Notes: generated from the letters alone by a model not told the origin. A DNA stretch of 64,000 bases from an uncultured Alphaproteobacteria bacterium (GCA_902518895.1 CABYHL010000004.1:1-64000), one strand, 5' to 3'. Counted from the first letter of the stretch, positions 8,155-17,836 are shown. Made by a program: numbers and translations.

Positions 8155-10013
8155 GTTCATTAGTTGGTTTTTTAAGCTTAGTTTTTGCGATAGGTATAAA
8201 TTTTTACTTATTTTTATCTAGATACATATTTAAATTTCAAAAACAGAAATTTAATTTATTCATCCGCTTTTCATCCTTATTAACCTTGTTATCTTTTTTT
8301 TCATTAATGTATGCCTATGTGGTATCTGATTTCTCAAATTATAATGTCTTCCAAAACTCTCACTCAAATAAACCACTAATATATAAAATTTCAGGTACTT
8401 GGGGGAATCATGAAGGTTCGATGCTTTTGTGGCTAAGTATATTATCTATCTTTAGCTTCTTTTTTTCTTTTACTAAAAATATAGAAGATGACTTTCAAAA
8501 ATTAACTTTAATTATTCAAGCTTTTCTTCATATTCTGTTTGGTCTATTTATAGTTTTTACCTCTAATCCTTTTCTCGTTAATTCAATATTAGTAAACGAG
8601 GGTTTAGGTTTAAATCCTATTTTACAAGATCCTGGGTTGGCTGTTCATCCTCCAATTTTATATGCAGGTTATGTGGGTTATTCTATAGTTTTCAGTATTG
8701 CAATAGCTGGTTTATTTCAAAATACAGATGATGAATGGCTATATGTTGCTAAAAAATGGTCATTAATTAGTTGGACTTTTTTAACTGGTGGAATAGCTCT
8801 AGGTTCATATTGGGCATATTATGAATTAGGATGGGGTGGTTGGTGGTTTTGGGATCCAGTTGAAAATATTTCACTAATGCCTTGGATTGCTGGACTTGCA
8901 TTAGTTCATTCACTCATGATGGTAAGAGGTGAGCAAGCTATTAAAAAATGGATAGTTTTTTTATCAATTCTTTGCTTTTCATTAAGTGTTTTTGGAACAT
9001 TTTTGGTAAGATCTGGAATCTTAACAAGCGTACATTCATTTGCAGCAGATGCATCCAGAGGCATATTTATATTACTAATTTTTTTTATTGTAACTGGATT
9101 TGGTTTTTTAGTTTTTTTGTTAAAAGAACCAAAAAAATCAAATACTTTAAACTTGTTATTTATCAATAAGGTTTCAGCACTTGTAATAAATAATATTTTA
9201 ATGATTATAGCTACCTTAACTATTCTTTTAGGAACTATATACCCAATTATAATTGAAGTTTTGCATAATAAGAGAATATCAGTAGGAGGTCCTTATTTTA
9301 ATGCAACAGTAATTCCTATAATGATCCCTGGTTTTTTATTAATGAGTATTGCACCAATTTTATCCTGGCAAACAAATAAGATAAATAATTCAAAAAAATA
9401 TGTTCTAGCTTTTATTATCTTAAGTGTTTTAGTTCTAATTCAATCATATTTTTTGGATTTTAATACATGGGGTTTTGTTGGGTTACTTTTAGGTTTTTGG
9501 ATAATATTGGCTTCAATTATTGCTATATTTTCTTCGTATAAAATTAAAATTAACATTAAGTTTTTTAAAATAATTAATCCTCATGTAGCGCATATTGGTG
9601 TTGGTATTGCTATAGTTGGTATCACTTGTTCTAGTGTTTTTCAAAATGAGCTAGATTTTAACCTTAGTGAGGGAGATAAGTTTAATATAAATGGGAAGAC
9701 AGTTTTGTTTGAAAAAATAGAAACAACTAATCAAATTAATTTTCAATCTTTAAGAGGAAAATTCTTGTTTGATATTGAAAAAAATCAATCAAAAAAAATA
9801 GAGGCTGGAAAAAATTATTATCCAGTGTCAAAGATGATTACATCTGAAGCTGGTATTTTACATGAGTGGAATAAGGATATATATTTTATCCTTGGTGATC
9901 AAAAAAATAATGAGTGGTTTGTAAAAGTTTTAATAAATCCATTTGTTAGCTTTATATGGCTTGGAGTGGTAATAATGATTTATTCTGGTTTAATAGCAGT
10001 TACAAGAAGATGA
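8151..10013 (+). CDS. ccmF: Cytochrome c heme lyase subunit CcmF
   Basis: CcmF ligates heme from CcmE to apocytochrome CXXCH motifs together with CcmH. The 620-residue polytopic protein carries the WWD domain (GGWWFWDPVENISLMPW, near residue 229). Earlier it has the SGTWGNHEGSMLLWL motif and a conserved His-rich stretch (GLAVHPPILYAGY). Length is usual for the family. It overlaps ccmE by 4 bp and the preferred ccmG start by 4 bp. Confidence 0.97.
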   Translation: MSSLVGFLSLVFAIGINFYLFLSRYIFKFQKQKFNLFIRFSSLLTLLSFFSLMYAYVVSDFSNYNVFQNSHSNKPLIYKISGTWGNHEGSMLLWLSILSIFSFFFSFTKNIEDDFQKLTLIIQAFLHILFGLFIVFTSNPFLVNSILVNEGLGLNPILQDPGLAVHPPILYAGYVGYSIVFSIAIAGLFQNTDDEWLYVAKKWSLISWTFLTGGIALGSYWAYYELGWGGWWFWDPVENISLMPWIAGLALVHSLMMVRGEQAIKKWIVFLSILCFSLSVFGTFLVRSGILTSVHSFAADASRGIFILLIFFIVTGFGFLVFLLKEPKKSNTLNLLFINKVSALVINNILMIIATLTILLGTIYPIIIEVLHNKRISVGGPYFNATVIPIMIPGFLLMSIAPILSWQTNKINNSKKYVLAFIILSVLVLIQSYFLDFNTWGFVGLLLGFWIILASIIAIFSSYKIKINIKFFKIINPHVAHIGVGIAIVGITCSSVFQNELDFNLSEGDKFNINGKTVLFEKIETTNQINFQSLRGKFLFDIEKNQSKKIEAGKNYYPVSKMITSEAGILHEWNKDIYFILGDQKNNEWFVKVLINPFVSFIWLGVVIMIYSGLIAVTRR

Positions 10014-10534
10014 ATAGAATAATAATTTTAACACCTTTAATCATACTTTTAATAATATGTTTTTTTTCACTTACTTATTTATTAAGTGGTAAAGATCCTA
10101 ATAAGCCACCTAGTGCCCTCTTAAATAAAAATGTTCCTAGTTTTGAAAGTACTTCTTTGTACGATACAAAGGAAACAATTAGAACAACAGACATAAAAAA
10201 TAGAAAGACCTTAATTAATTTTTTTGCTTCTTGGTGTAGTCCTTGTAAAATAGAGCATCCACTTTTTTTTGAAATAGGTAAAAAATATCCTGAACTATAT
10301 TTGTTGGGATTTAATCATAAAGATCCAACTTCAGACGCAAAAAAATATTTAGAAGATGATGGAAATCCATATGATTTTGTTGGTGTAGATGCTGATGGAC
10401 TAATTGCTTTAGAGTTTGGTGTTTTTGGACTACCAGAAACATACTTAATTAATGAAGAAGGTAAGATTATATTTAAATTTATGGGCCCAATAACGAAAGA
10501 TGTATTAAAAAATGAAATCGAACCACTTCTTTAG
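10010..10534 (+). CDS. ccmG: Thiol:disulfide interchange protein CcmG/DsbE
   Basis: CcmG keeps the apocytochrome CXXCH cysteines reduced. The ORF track starts it at 9956, but the ATG at 10010 overlaps the ccmF TGA as ATGA and gives a 174-residue protein starting MNRIIILT, with a proper signal anchor. The thioredoxin-fold active site is FASWCSPCKIEHP (near residue 70), and the cis-Pro region GVFGLPETYLI is present. It is membrane-anchored and periplasmic. Confidence 0.95.
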   Translation: MNRIIILTPLIILLIICFFSLTYLLSGKDPNKPPSALLNKNVPSFESTSLYDTKETIRTTDIKNRKTLINFFASWCSPCKIEHPLFFEIGKKYPELYLLGFNHKDPTSDAKKYLEDDGNPYDFVGVDADGLIALEFGVFGLPETYLINEEGKIIFKFMGPITKDVLKNEIEPLL

Positions 10535-10898
10535 AATTTTACATATAACAATTTATGGTTTTATGTTTTTTACTTTCAAAATATATGCACTAGAAACTAT
10601 CGATGAAAGAGTAAAAAAATTAACTCTAGAGTTACGATGTATGACTTGTCAAAACCAAAGTATTTATGACTCGGATGCTGAATTCTCAAATGATATCAAA
10701 AAAATAGTTAAACAAAAATTACAGGAAGGTGAAAGTGAGAAGGAAATAAAGAAATTTTTAGCTGAAAGATATGGTGAATACATTCTTTTTAGACCGCTTA
10801 TGAATTATAATAATATTTTTCTTTGGAGTTTTCCTTTTATATTACTAATAATTGGCTTATTTTTTGTATTAATTAAGACCAAAACAAAAAAGGCTTGA
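10512..10898 (+). CDS. ccmH: Cytochrome c maturation protein CcmH (CycL type)
   Basis: CcmH is the thiol-oxidoreductase partner of CcmF. The 128-residue protein has a signal peptide, the diagnostic LRCMTCQNQSI motif near residue 40, and a C-terminal membrane helix. It is the short CycL form: no CcmI/TPR extension is fused, and no ccmI follows. It overlaps ccmG by 23 bp and closes the operon. Confidence 0.95.
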   Translation: MKSNHFFRILHITIYGFMFFTFKIYALETIDERVKKLTLELRCMTCQNQSIYDSDAEFSNDIKKIVKQKLQEGESEKEIKKFLAERYGEYILFRPLMNYNNIFLWSFPFILLIIGLFFVLIKTKTKKA

Positions 10899-10974
10899 AC
10901 AATTTATTTTGTTTTTTTTTATTTAGCTTATATGGTTTCCTTATAATTTAGAAATACTTCTTCAAGGAGGAAAC

Positions 10975-11808
10975 GTGAAAAAATTTGTAATATACTTATT
11001 ATCAATTGGTATTTTTGGAGTTGCGTCAATTGCAAATTCGCAGACAATAAGAATTGGTACAGAAGGTGCTTATCCACCATGGAATAATTTAAACTCTGCT
11101 GGTGAACTAGAGGGTGCTGAAATAGACTTTGGTAACGAAGCTTGTGAACGAATGGGTGTTACATGCGAATGGGTAACTCAAGATTGGGATGGTATAATAC
11201 CTGCCCTTCTTCAAGGTAAATATGACATTATTATTGCTGGAATGTCTATTACAGAAGAAAGAAAAGAAAAAGTTAATTTTACAACTGGATATATGACTGA
11301 TGGTGCAAGATTTGCTGTTTTAAAAAACAGTGGTTTAGCTAATTTAAATATTGCTGGTATGGCTAAAGTTAATCTTAATAATGCAGGAGGAAAAGAACAA
11401 GCTGCGATAGGTCAATTAATTGCTGCAATGGATGGTAAAACTGTCTGTGTTCAATCTTCAACAATTCACCAAAATTTTTTAGAAAAACACATGTCTGGCG
11501 CAGTAGATGTAAAACTATATCAAGCAGTTGATGATCATAATTTAGATTTAGCTGCTGGAAGATGTGATGCAGTTCTAGCTGATGTAGGATCAATTATTGA
11601 TTTTATGGAATCCGATGGGGGTGTTGACGTTGCATTTACTGGTCCAACTTTTTCTGGTGGAGTCTTCGGTGATGGTGTTGGTGGCGCAGTTAGAAAAGAA
11701 GATACAGATATCTTAGAGATGTGGAATGCTGCCATTGCAGAAATGTCTAAAGATGGAACTACCGCTGAAATAACTAAAGAGTGGTTTGGCAGAGATATCT
11801 CAATGTAA
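10975..11808 (+). CDS. Periplasmic amino-acid-binding protein of an ABC transporter
   Basis: This 277-residue protein starts at a GTG after a strong GGAGGAAAC ribosome site. It has a cleavable signal peptide (residues about 1-22, ending ANSQT). The family-3 solute-binding fold is shown by RIGTEGAYPPWN, IDFGNEACERMGV and KYDIIIAGMSITEERKEKVNFT. The closest characterised type is the Lys/Arg/Orn- or general L-amino-acid-binding group. No permease or ATPase gene is adjacent, so it is an orphan receptor gene with its own terminator. Ligand specificity is not settled. Confidence 0.9.
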   Translation: MKKFVIYLLSIGIFGVASIANSQTIRIGTEGAYPPWNNLNSAGELEGAEIDFGNEACERMGVTCEWVTQDWDGIIPALLQGKYDIIIAGMSITEERKEKVNFTTGYMTDGARFAVLKNSGLANLNIAGMAKVNLNNAGGKEQAAIGQLIAAMDGKTVCVQSSTIHQNFLEKHMSGAVDVKLYQAVDDHNLDLAAGRCDAVLADVGSIIDFMESDGGVDVAFTGPTFSGGVFGDGVGGAVRKEDTDILEMWNAAIAEMSKDGTTAEITKEWFGRDISM

Positions 11809-11827
11809 ATCAAATTTTATTTTAATA

Positions 11828-11856
11828 AAAGCGGTCTTAAAGACCGCTTTTTTTTT
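11828..11856 (+). terminator. Rho-independent terminator after the amino-acid-binding protein
   Basis: A perfect stem AAAGCGGTCTT/AAGACCGCTTT is followed by a run of T. It sits 19 bp after the stop codon of the binding-protein gene. Confidence 0.93.
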
Positions 11857-11905
11857 GATTAAATTACAACCATAATGCATAATAGATATTAAATAAAAAT
11901 TTATA

Positions 11906-12187
11906 ATGAACTCACTTTTGTATTTAATTATTCAAATTATAAACTTATTTCAGTTTGTTCTCATAATTTATATAATACTAACTTGGTTAGTAAACTTTAA
12001 TATAATTAATACTGGCAATCGATTTGTTTATAGTATTCTTGATGCTTTATACCGATTATGTGAGCCAAGTTTAAATTTTGTAAGAAGATACTTGCCTACT
12101 TTTGGTGCAATAGATTTATCTCCAATAGTCGTTTATCTTGGTTTGTGGTTTATAAAAAGTTTATTAATTGAATATTGGCCTAGATAA
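11906..12187 (+). CDS. YggT-family membrane protein
   Basis: The 93-residue protein has two hydrophobic segments separated by a loop containing YRLCEPSLNFVRRYLP and ends with DLSPIVVYLGLWFI. This matches one unit of the YggT family (PF02325-type), small inner-membrane proteins linked to osmotic shock and division/envelope functions. It is 2 bp upstream of folD, so the two are probably co-transcribed. Confidence 0.88.
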   Translation: MNSLLYLIIQIINLFQFVLIIYIILTWLVNFNIINTGNRFVYSILDALYRLCEPSLNFVRRYLPTFGAIDLSPIVVYLGLWFIKSLLIEYWPR

Positions 12188-12189
12188 TT

Positions 12190-13068
12190 ATGGCCCGTAT
12201 ATTAGATGGAAAAAAAATAGCACAAAATTTAAAAGATCAATTAAAAATTGAGATTGAAAGCATAAAAATAAAATCTAATCGTGTACCTGGACTTGCAGTT
12301 ATACAAGTAGGAAATGTTGCTGCAAGTAGTGTATATGTAAAAGCTAAAACAAAAGCTGCAAAAGAAGTTGGGATTGATGTAATTGATCATCACTTGGAAG
12401 AATCCGTAAATCAAGACGATTTAATCAATTTGATTAATCAATTAAACAATAATGATGATGTAAATGGCATTCTTGTCCAACTTCCTTTACCCAAAACTAT
12501 AAATGAAGAAGTGGTCTTAAATAGTATAGCGCCTGAAAAAGATGCTGATGGGTTTCATCCTTTAAATGTTGGCAAACTCTCAATAAGCCAAAAGAATGAT
12601 GAAAGTCTAATGATACCATGCACTCCTTATGGCTGTCTGTTACTTCTTAGAGAACTTAACATTAATTTAGCTGGTAAAAATGCTGTCGTAATTGGAAGAT
12701 CAAATATAGTTGGAAAACCTATGGCACAATTATTATTAAAAGAGTCTTGTACTGTTACGACGGTTCATTCAAAAACTATAAATATTGAAAGTATTTGCAA
12801 GAAAGCCGATATTTTAATAGCAGCAATTGGTAGGCCTGAGTTTGTAAATAAGGATTGGGTTAAGGAAGGTGCTATTATTATCGATGTGGGTATTAATAGA
12901 AAAAAGATAAATGAAGAGAAATCAAAATTGGTAGGTGATGTTTTATTTAGTGAGGTAGAACATAAAGTAAGTGCAATTTCTCCGGTGCCTGGAGGGGTGG
13001 GGCCAATGACAATTGCATGCCTTTTAAGAAATACAACCGCAGCATTTAAATTAAAATTTATAGACTAA
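12190..13068 (+). CDS. folD: Bifunctional methylene-THF dehydrogenase / methenyl-THF cyclohydrolase
   Basis: FolD interconverts 5,10-methylene- and 10-formyl-THF, supplying the formyl donor used by the AICAR transformylase further down (37957). The 292-residue protein shows the catalytic Tyr-x3-Lys (SSVYVKAKTKAA near residue 52), the VQLPLP motif, the NADP-binding VIGRSNIVGKPMA, and C-terminal PVPGGVGPMTIACL. The stop overlaps the 3' end of the convergent glycosyltransferase gene by 4 bp. Confidence 0.97.
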   Translation: MARILDGKKIAQNLKDQLKIEIESIKIKSNRVPGLAVIQVGNVAASSVYVKAKTKAAKEVGIDVIDHHLEESVNQDDLINLINQLNNNDDVNGILVQLPLPKTINEEVVLNSIAPEKDADGFHPLNVGKLSISQKNDESLMIPCTPYGCLLLLRELNINLAGKNAVVIGRSNIVGKPMAQLLLKESCTVTTVHSKTINIESICKKADILIAAIGRPEFVNKDWVKEGAIIIDVGINRKKINEEKSKLVGDVLFSEVEHKVSAISPVPGGVGPMTIACLLRNTTAAFKLKFID

Positions 13069-13916
13069 GAAGAGCTAATTTTATAAATATGTTCTAAGAA
13101 AAGATCAGCTGTTATCACTTCTCTTGCTTTAGAACAGTGTTCGCAAGCTTTTAATTTTACTCCACAAGGTGATTGTTTGTCTTCATAATAAATATTTTCA
13201 TGAAACTCATAACCAATAACATCTGGTGATATCCACCCACCAAAATATAGAACTGCTTTTTTATTTAATGCAGCTGCCACATGCCCAAAACCTCCTTCAG
13301 GACCAACATAAAAATCAACTTCTTTTAGTAATGCACAAGCAAGTCTAAAATCCAATTCTTGAGGTATAAATATTCCATCAATTTTTTTTGTTTGAGTATG
13401 TTTTGATTGAATAATCAAATAATCATTCTTTAATTTGTTTATTAAACTAATCCAATTCTGAATACCCCAATCTTTATTTTGATGTTTAAAACTGAATTGT
13501 GTATCATTTATTTTAGTTGATGAAGTTTCAAGAAAAATTATATTTCTAAATTTTTTATAATGATTATCGTCCCAAAATTTTTTTGCATCAAAAATAATTT
13601 TTTTAGCTTCAATTATTTCTTGATCAGAAAAATATATTTCACCAGGAATAGGTTTAAAATTTCTCCAAACATAATTGTTTGGGATGCTTTTATCATAGTC
13701 AATATAAGGTCTATTTAATTCATGATAATCTATTAGATGAATGGGTTTATCATTATCTAAATTTCTACAGTCTGCTATATTTGGATTATTCTCATAAATT
13801 GGAGAATGAAATGCATGATTTTTTTCTGCAATACCAATAACAATTTGTCTTTCTGGAAACTGTTTTTTAATTTTAGCTGCTAAGGAAGTTACAAGTAAAT
13901 CATCACCGTAACCCAT
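13065..13916 (-). CDS. GT9-like (heptosyltransferase-family) glycosyltransferase
   Basis: The 283-residue protein begins MGYGDDLLVTSLAAKIKKQFP, which resembles the N-terminal Rossmann half of ADP-heptose:LPS-type glycosyltransferases. It also contains VGPEGGFGHVAAALNKKAVLYFGG, the nucleotide-sugar-binding half. A cysteine cluster near the C-terminus (CGVKLKACEHC) might bind a metal. It starts 6 bp after argG with no clear Shine-Dalgarno, and the argG stop is in frame just upstream, so translation is probably coupled. A glycan role is likely; donor and acceptor are unknown. Confidence 0.7.
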   Translation of the reverse strand: MGYGDDLLVTSLAAKIKKQFPERQIVIGIAEKNHAFHSPIYENNPNIADCRNLDNDKPIHLIDYHELNRPYIDYDKSIPNNYVWRNFKPIPGEIYFSDQEIIEAKKIIFDAKKFWDDNHYKKFRNIIFLETSSTKINDTQFSFKHQNKDWGIQNWISLINKLKNDYLIIQSKHTQTKKIDGIFIPQELDFRLACALLKEVDFYVGPEGGFGHVAAALNKKAVLYFGGWISPDVIGYEFHENIYYEDKQSPCGVKLKACEHCSKAREVITADLFLEHIYKISSS

Positions 13917-13922
13917 AAAATA

Positions 13923-15110
13923 TTAATTATTTTTACGAAGTCTAATTGAGTTTATCTTAATGAAACCTTCGGCATCTTTTTGATTATATTCACCAACTTC
14001 ATCAAAAGAAACTAATGAATTGTCATAAAGAGAGTTACTTGATCTTCTACCTAATATTATTACGTTACCTTTAAATACTTTAATTTTGACATCACCGTTA
14101 ACTTTGTGTGACATTGAATCTATCAATTTCTGCATTGATACTCTCTCAGAAGAAAACCAAAAACCATTATAAATTGTTTCAGCATATTTTGGCATCAATT
14201 CATCTTTAAGATGAGCTTCGCCTTTATCCAAAGTAATACTCTCTATTGCTCTTCTTGCATCTAATAATATAGTTCCACCTGGTGTTTCATAAACCCCTCT
14301 GGATTTCATTCCAACAAATCTATTTTCTACAATATCTATTCTTCCTACTCCGTGATTACCGGCTATAGAATTTAATTTTGTAAGAATTTCGTGAGGTTTT
14401 AGTTTCTCTTCATTTATAGAAACTGGATCACCGTTTTCAAATCCAATTATTATAACCTCTGCTTTATTTGGAGTATCTTCAACAGATTTTGTTCTAGAAA
14501 AAATATGTTCGGGTGGTTCAAGCCAAGGATCTTCTAGCAGTTTACCTTCAGAAGAAGTATGAAGAAGATTTGCATCTGTACTAAATGGAGGCTCACCCAT
14601 TTTATCTTTAGGTACTGTTATTTGATTTTTTTCTGCATAATCTAATAAATCATTTCTTGATTGAAATTCCCAATCTCGCCAAGGTGCTATAACCTCGATT
14701 TTTGGATTATTTGCATAGTATCCAAGTTCAAATCTAACTTGATCATTACCCTTGCCAGTAGCTCCATGCGCCACAGCATCTGCTCCTACAATTTTAGCAA
14801 TTTCAATTTGCCTCTTTGCAATTAAGGGTCTGGCTATAGCTGTGCCTAACAAGTATGTTCCTTCGTAAAGAGCGTTAGCTCTAAACATTGGAAAAACATA
14901 ATCTTTAACAAATTCTTCTTGTAGATTTTCAATAAATATTTCTTCGACACCTAAGCTTTTTGCTTTTGTTTCAACTGGTGAAAGTTCTTCTCCTTGACCA
15001 ATATCTGCTGTGAAAGTAACTACAGGGCATTCATATTTATTTTGGAGCCACTTGAGAATTACACTTGTATCTAATCCGCCTGAGTAAGCTAAAACAATTT
15101 TCTTAGGCAT
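13923..15110 (-). CDS. argG: Argininosuccinate synthase
   Basis: ArgG condenses citrulline and aspartate in arginine biosynthesis. The 395-residue protein has the N-type ATP pyrophosphatase loop [15 protein letters not shown] (residues about 8-22), [16 protein letters not shown] near 113, and [18 protein letters not shown] near 180. Length is normal. It is in a minus-strand run with the IalB-family gene upstream (adjacent stop/start) and the GT9-like gene downstream. Confidence 0.98.
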   Translation of the reverse strand: MPKKIVLAYSGGLDTSVILKWLQNKYECPVVTFTADIGQGEELSPVETKAKSLGVEEIFIENLQEEFVKDYVFPMFRANALYEGTYLLGTAIARPLIAKRQIEIAKIVGADAVAHGATGKGNDQVRFELGYYANNPKIEVIAPWRDWEFQSRNDLLDYAEKNQITVPKDKMGEPPFSTDANLLHTSSEGKLLEDPWLEPPEHIFSRTKSVEDTPNKAEVIIIGFENGDPVSINEEKLKPHEILTKLNSIAGNHGVGRIDIVENRFVGMKSRGVYETPGGTILLDARRAIESITLDKGEAHLKDELMPKYAETIYNGFWFSSERVSMQKLIDSMSHKVNGDVKIKVFKGNVIILGRRSSNSLYDNSLVSFDEVGEYNQKDAEGFIKINSIRLRKNN

Positions 15111-15584
15111 TTAACAATCGTTTATTAACTGATTATACGCCGCAGTAAATCCATTAAGAGTATAACTATCATTAGTTATTGTACCTCGTGAAGACTCGCC
15201 AGTAACCTTAAGGTCTAATCCTTTTTTCATAGCAAAAATTACTTTTGCATCTTCTTCTGTCCAAGCCGCAGTTGGCAAATCCTCAGTTGTATAAAATTTG
15301 TACTCTCCATTATCTATATTTATAATAATATCAGAGGGAACTTTGTAGCTATAACCAGCCTCTATTTGAACTACGGTCTCTGGATTGCCTATATTTTTAT
15401 AGACTAAGATATAGAAATCTCCTCTTTTTTTATCACTTGGTAAATCTGTTTCTGTAGCTAAACTACCAATATAACAATACTCATCAGTCTCCTCAAAAGA
15501 CCATTTACCTACTTCTAAAGCATTAAGAGCGATAGGAAGTGCTACATATAGCACAAGTAAAAACTTAAGAAAAATTTTCATCAA
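15111..15584 (-). CDS. IalB-family (invasion-associated locus B) secreted protein
   Basis: The 157-residue protein has a signal peptide (MKIFLKFLLVLYVALPIALNA). The mature part fits the IalB family: a Trp early on, paired cysteines (DEYCYIG and terminal NDC), GYSYKVP, DAKVIFAMKKGLDLKV, and the C-terminal SSRGTITNDSYTLNGFTAA. The family is periplasmic and widespread in alphaproteobacteria, mostly of unknown function; the virulence name comes from Bartonella. It ends 0 bp from argG and is divergent from the ECF sigma gene with a 69-bp shared intergenic region. Confidence 0.8.
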   Translation of the reverse strand: MMKIFLKFLLVLYVALPIALNALEVGKWSFEETDEYCYIGSLATETDLPSDKKRGDFYILVYKNIGNPETVVQIEAGYSYKVPSDIIINIDNGEYKFYTTEDLPTAAWTEEDAKVIFAMKKGLDLKVTGESSRGTITNDSYTLNGFTAAYNQLINDC

Positions 15585-15653
15585 TTACTTCTTTTAGTAT
15601 ATCTTATGCAATTAGTTAAGAGCGATTAAGCAATGTTGGAATCTTTTTAAATT

Positions 15654-16190
15654 ATGGAAAAATCAAACCTTAATAACTTAATGCACAGGATTCAAAAAGA
15701 CCGCGACGAAATAGCTTTTTCGGAAATCTTTGATTTTTTTGCCCCAAAAATAAATGCTTATTTTATTCAAAACAGAATTAAAATTGAGAGTTCTGAGGAA
15801 TTAACTCAAGAGGTCTTAAGTACTGTTTGGGTAAAATCAAACCTATATGATTCAACAAAATCAGCTCTTTCAACATGGATATTTACTATTGCAAGAAACA
15901 AAAAAATAGACTTTTTTAGGAAAAATTCAAAAATAAATTTCCAAGAAGAAGATATACGAGAGTTTTTATACCAAGATAGAGAAGTTGACCCAATTGAAGA
16001 AAATGAGGCAAAAAAACAAATAGAAAGAATAAATAATGAGCTCGATGAACAGCAAAAAATAATGATAAAAATGAACTTTTTCGAAAATAAAAGTCATAAA
16101 AAAATTGCTGATGAGCTTGAAATTCCTTTAGGGACAGTTAAATCTAAAATAAGGCATATTTTAACGAAAATGCAGGAATATTTAAGATGA
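15654..16190 (+). CDS. rpoE: ECF sigma factor, RpoE/EcfG-like, partner of ChrR
   Basis: This 178-residue protein has sigma region 2 (EIFDFFAPKINAYFIQNRI, then SSEELTQEVLSTVW and TARNKKIDFFRK-like) and region 4 (FFENKSHKKIADELEIPLGTVKSKI). The pairing with a ChrR-type cupin protein, overlapping by 4 bp, is the layout of the RpoE-ChrR system. In Rhodobacter that system responds to singlet oxygen. The presence of carotenoid/retinal genes in the same window fits such a role, which remains inference. No RpoE-type promoter could be recognised upstream. Confidence 0.9.
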   Translation: MEKSNLNNLMHRIQKDRDEIAFSEIFDFFAPKINAYFIQNRIKIESSEELTQEVLSTVWVKSNLYDSTKSALSTWIFTIARNKKIDFFRKNSKINFQEEDIREFLYQDREVDPIEENEAKKQIERINNELDEQQKIMIKMNFFENKSHKKIADELEIPLGTVKSKIRHILTKMQEYLR

Positions 16191-16816
16191 ATGGAACAGT
16201 AGTAAGAAATCAACTAATTTTTGATTTTGCATCAGGAATACTTGGTCCTGCTAAGTCGCTATTTGCTTCAACATATTTACAATTAAATTCAAATGCTTCT
16301 AAAATTAGCAATACATTTGAAAATATATTGGGTGAAAATCTCATGGATAACGAGAACATTCATCCTAAAAATTTGAAGTATACAGACTGTATTAATAATG
16401 ACAATATTCAATCTGCTTCCAATCCTAAGGATCCTGTAACTAGTTTCTTTGGAAACCTAAATAATTTAGATTGGAAGCAAGTTTATAAAGGTTTCAAAGA
16501 GTATACTGCATCGATTGATGATAAAGACGAACTAAAATTAATAAAAATGGACCCTGGAGTTTCTGTGCCACTACACTCCCATGGTGGAAAAGAGTATATA
16601 TTAGTTTTAGAAGGTAGTTTCTGTGATGAGTATGGTGAATATTCAAAAGGCGATATTCAAATTAATGACCAAAAGATTAAACATACGCCAATAGCTTCAA
16701 AAGACACAGGCTGTGTCTGTTTGAGTATTACTGAAAAAGATGTAATATTCTTTGGTAAATATGGATCTTTTTTAAATTTATTTACATTTATCAAATCTTT
16801 TTTTAAGCAAAAATAA
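16187..16816 (+). CDS. ChrR-like anti-sigma / cupin protein lacking the usual zinc ligands
   Basis: The 209-residue protein has a ChrR-like N-terminal helical domain (ASGILGPAKSLFASTYLQL) and a C-terminal ChrR-type cupin. The cupin metal set appears intact: H130, H132, E136 (PLHSHGGKEYILVLEG) and H166. Aligned by eye to the ChrR anti-sigma domain, the four zinc ligands known from Rhodobacter ChrR (H6, H31, C35, C38) are replaced by V5, Y30, N34 and A37. Two other Cys occur in the linker and near the end (CVC). It overlaps the sigma gene by 4 bp and presumably regulates it. Whether it still inhibits sigma without zinc is open. Confidence 0.82.
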   Translation: MNGTVVRNQLIFDFASGILGPAKSLFASTYLQLNSNASKISNTFENILGENLMDNENIHPKNLKYTDCINNDNIQSASNPKDPVTSFFGNLNNLDWKQVYKGFKEYTASIDDKDELKLIKMDPGVSVPLHSHGGKEYILVLEGSFCDEYGEYSKGDIQINDQKIKHTPIASKDTGCVCLSITEKDVIFFGKYGSFLNLFTFIKSFFKQK

Positions 16817-16840
16817 GCCCATTATTGTATAACTTCATAC

Positions 16841-17836
16841 GTGTCTAAAATTCACGTAGATTTTATTAGGGGTAAAAAAGTTGAAAGTACCCATCAAGTT
16901 AAAGCGTTAGTTACAAATATTGATGGTAAAATTTTATTATCTACAAATAATGATAATGAATTTTTTTTTCCTCGATCATCAATTAAAATATTTCAAGCTA
17001 TTCCTTTTGCAATGTCAAATGCCATAAAAAATTATAAATTAAGCAATAAACATATAGCCTTAGCCTGTGCATCTCACAAAGGAGAAAAAATTCATATAAG
17101 TGAATTAAAAAAATGGATTTCAAAAATTAATTTAAAAACAAAAAATTTAAAATGTGGTATACATGGACCATTAGATAAAAAAGCTTCTGAAAAAATAATA
17201 TATTCTAGAAAAAAATTTACCGAATTACATAATAATTGTGCTGGAAAGCACTTAGCTATGTTAACAAGCTGTTTGGTTAATAATCAGAATATCAATAACT
17301 ATCTAGATTACAATCACACTCATCAAAAAAATATCAGACAAGTTTTCAACAAATTTACAGAAACTAAATTATCAAAAAAAAATTTCTCTTTAGATGGATG
17401 TAGCGCACCACAATATTCATTTAAAATTAAATCTATATCAAAGGCATTAAATAATTTAATTAAAAGTTATAAAGACTGTTATGATTATAGCGAAGAAGTC
17501 AAAACTTTAATTAATTCAGTTTTAGAAAATCCTGAATTTATAGGAGGAACTGGAAGTTTTGATACTAAAGTTATGAAAGCTTCAAAAGGAAAAATATTTT
17601 GTAAAAGTGGAGCTGAGGGTGTTTTTTTATTTATTGATATTCATAATGAAATTAGCGGAGTGGTTAAAATTACTGATGGAAATGAAAGAGCTATTCCTAT
17701 TTCTATACTTAATATTTTTAAAAAATTAAAAGTTATGACTAGAGTAGAGCTAAATAATTTAGAAAAGAAAGAAAAATTTGATCTAAAAAATCATGCAGGT
17801 AGAAATATTGGTCACATCAGCCTTACAATGAAATAA
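16841..17836 (+). CDS. L-asparaginase II family protein
   Basis: The 331-residue protein begins at a GTG. It matches the asparaginase II (AnsA-type, PF06089) family: RSSIKIFQAIPF, LACASHKGEKIH, CGIHGPLDKKA, NNCAGKHLAMLTSC, DGCSAPQYSF and CKSGAEGVF. It would hydrolyse asparagine to aspartate and ammonia. It lies on the same strand as asnB, with the convergent DUF3429 gene overlapping its 3' end by 14 bp. Confidence 0.88.
   Translation: MSKIHVDFIRGKKVESTHQVKALVTNIDGKILLSTNNDNEFFFPRSSIKIFQAIPFAMSNAIKNYKLSNKHIALACASHKGEKIHISELKKWISKINLKTKNLKCGIHGPLDKKASEKIIYSRKKFTELHNNCAGKHLAMLTSCLVNNQNINNYLDYNHTHQKNIRQVFNKFTETKLSKKNFSLDGCSAPQYSFKIKSISKALNNLIKSYKDCYDYSEEVKTLINSVLENPEFIGGTGSFDTKVMKASKGKIFCKSGAEGVFLFIDIHNEISGVVKITDGNERAIPISILNIFKKLKVMTRVELNNLEKKEKFDLKNHAGRNIGHISLTMK

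Noticed and set aside
9956-10009. Upstream start for ccmG
   Set aside because: It would overlap ccmF by 58 bp and places non-signal residues before the membrane anchor; the ATG at 10010 fits the ATGA overlap.
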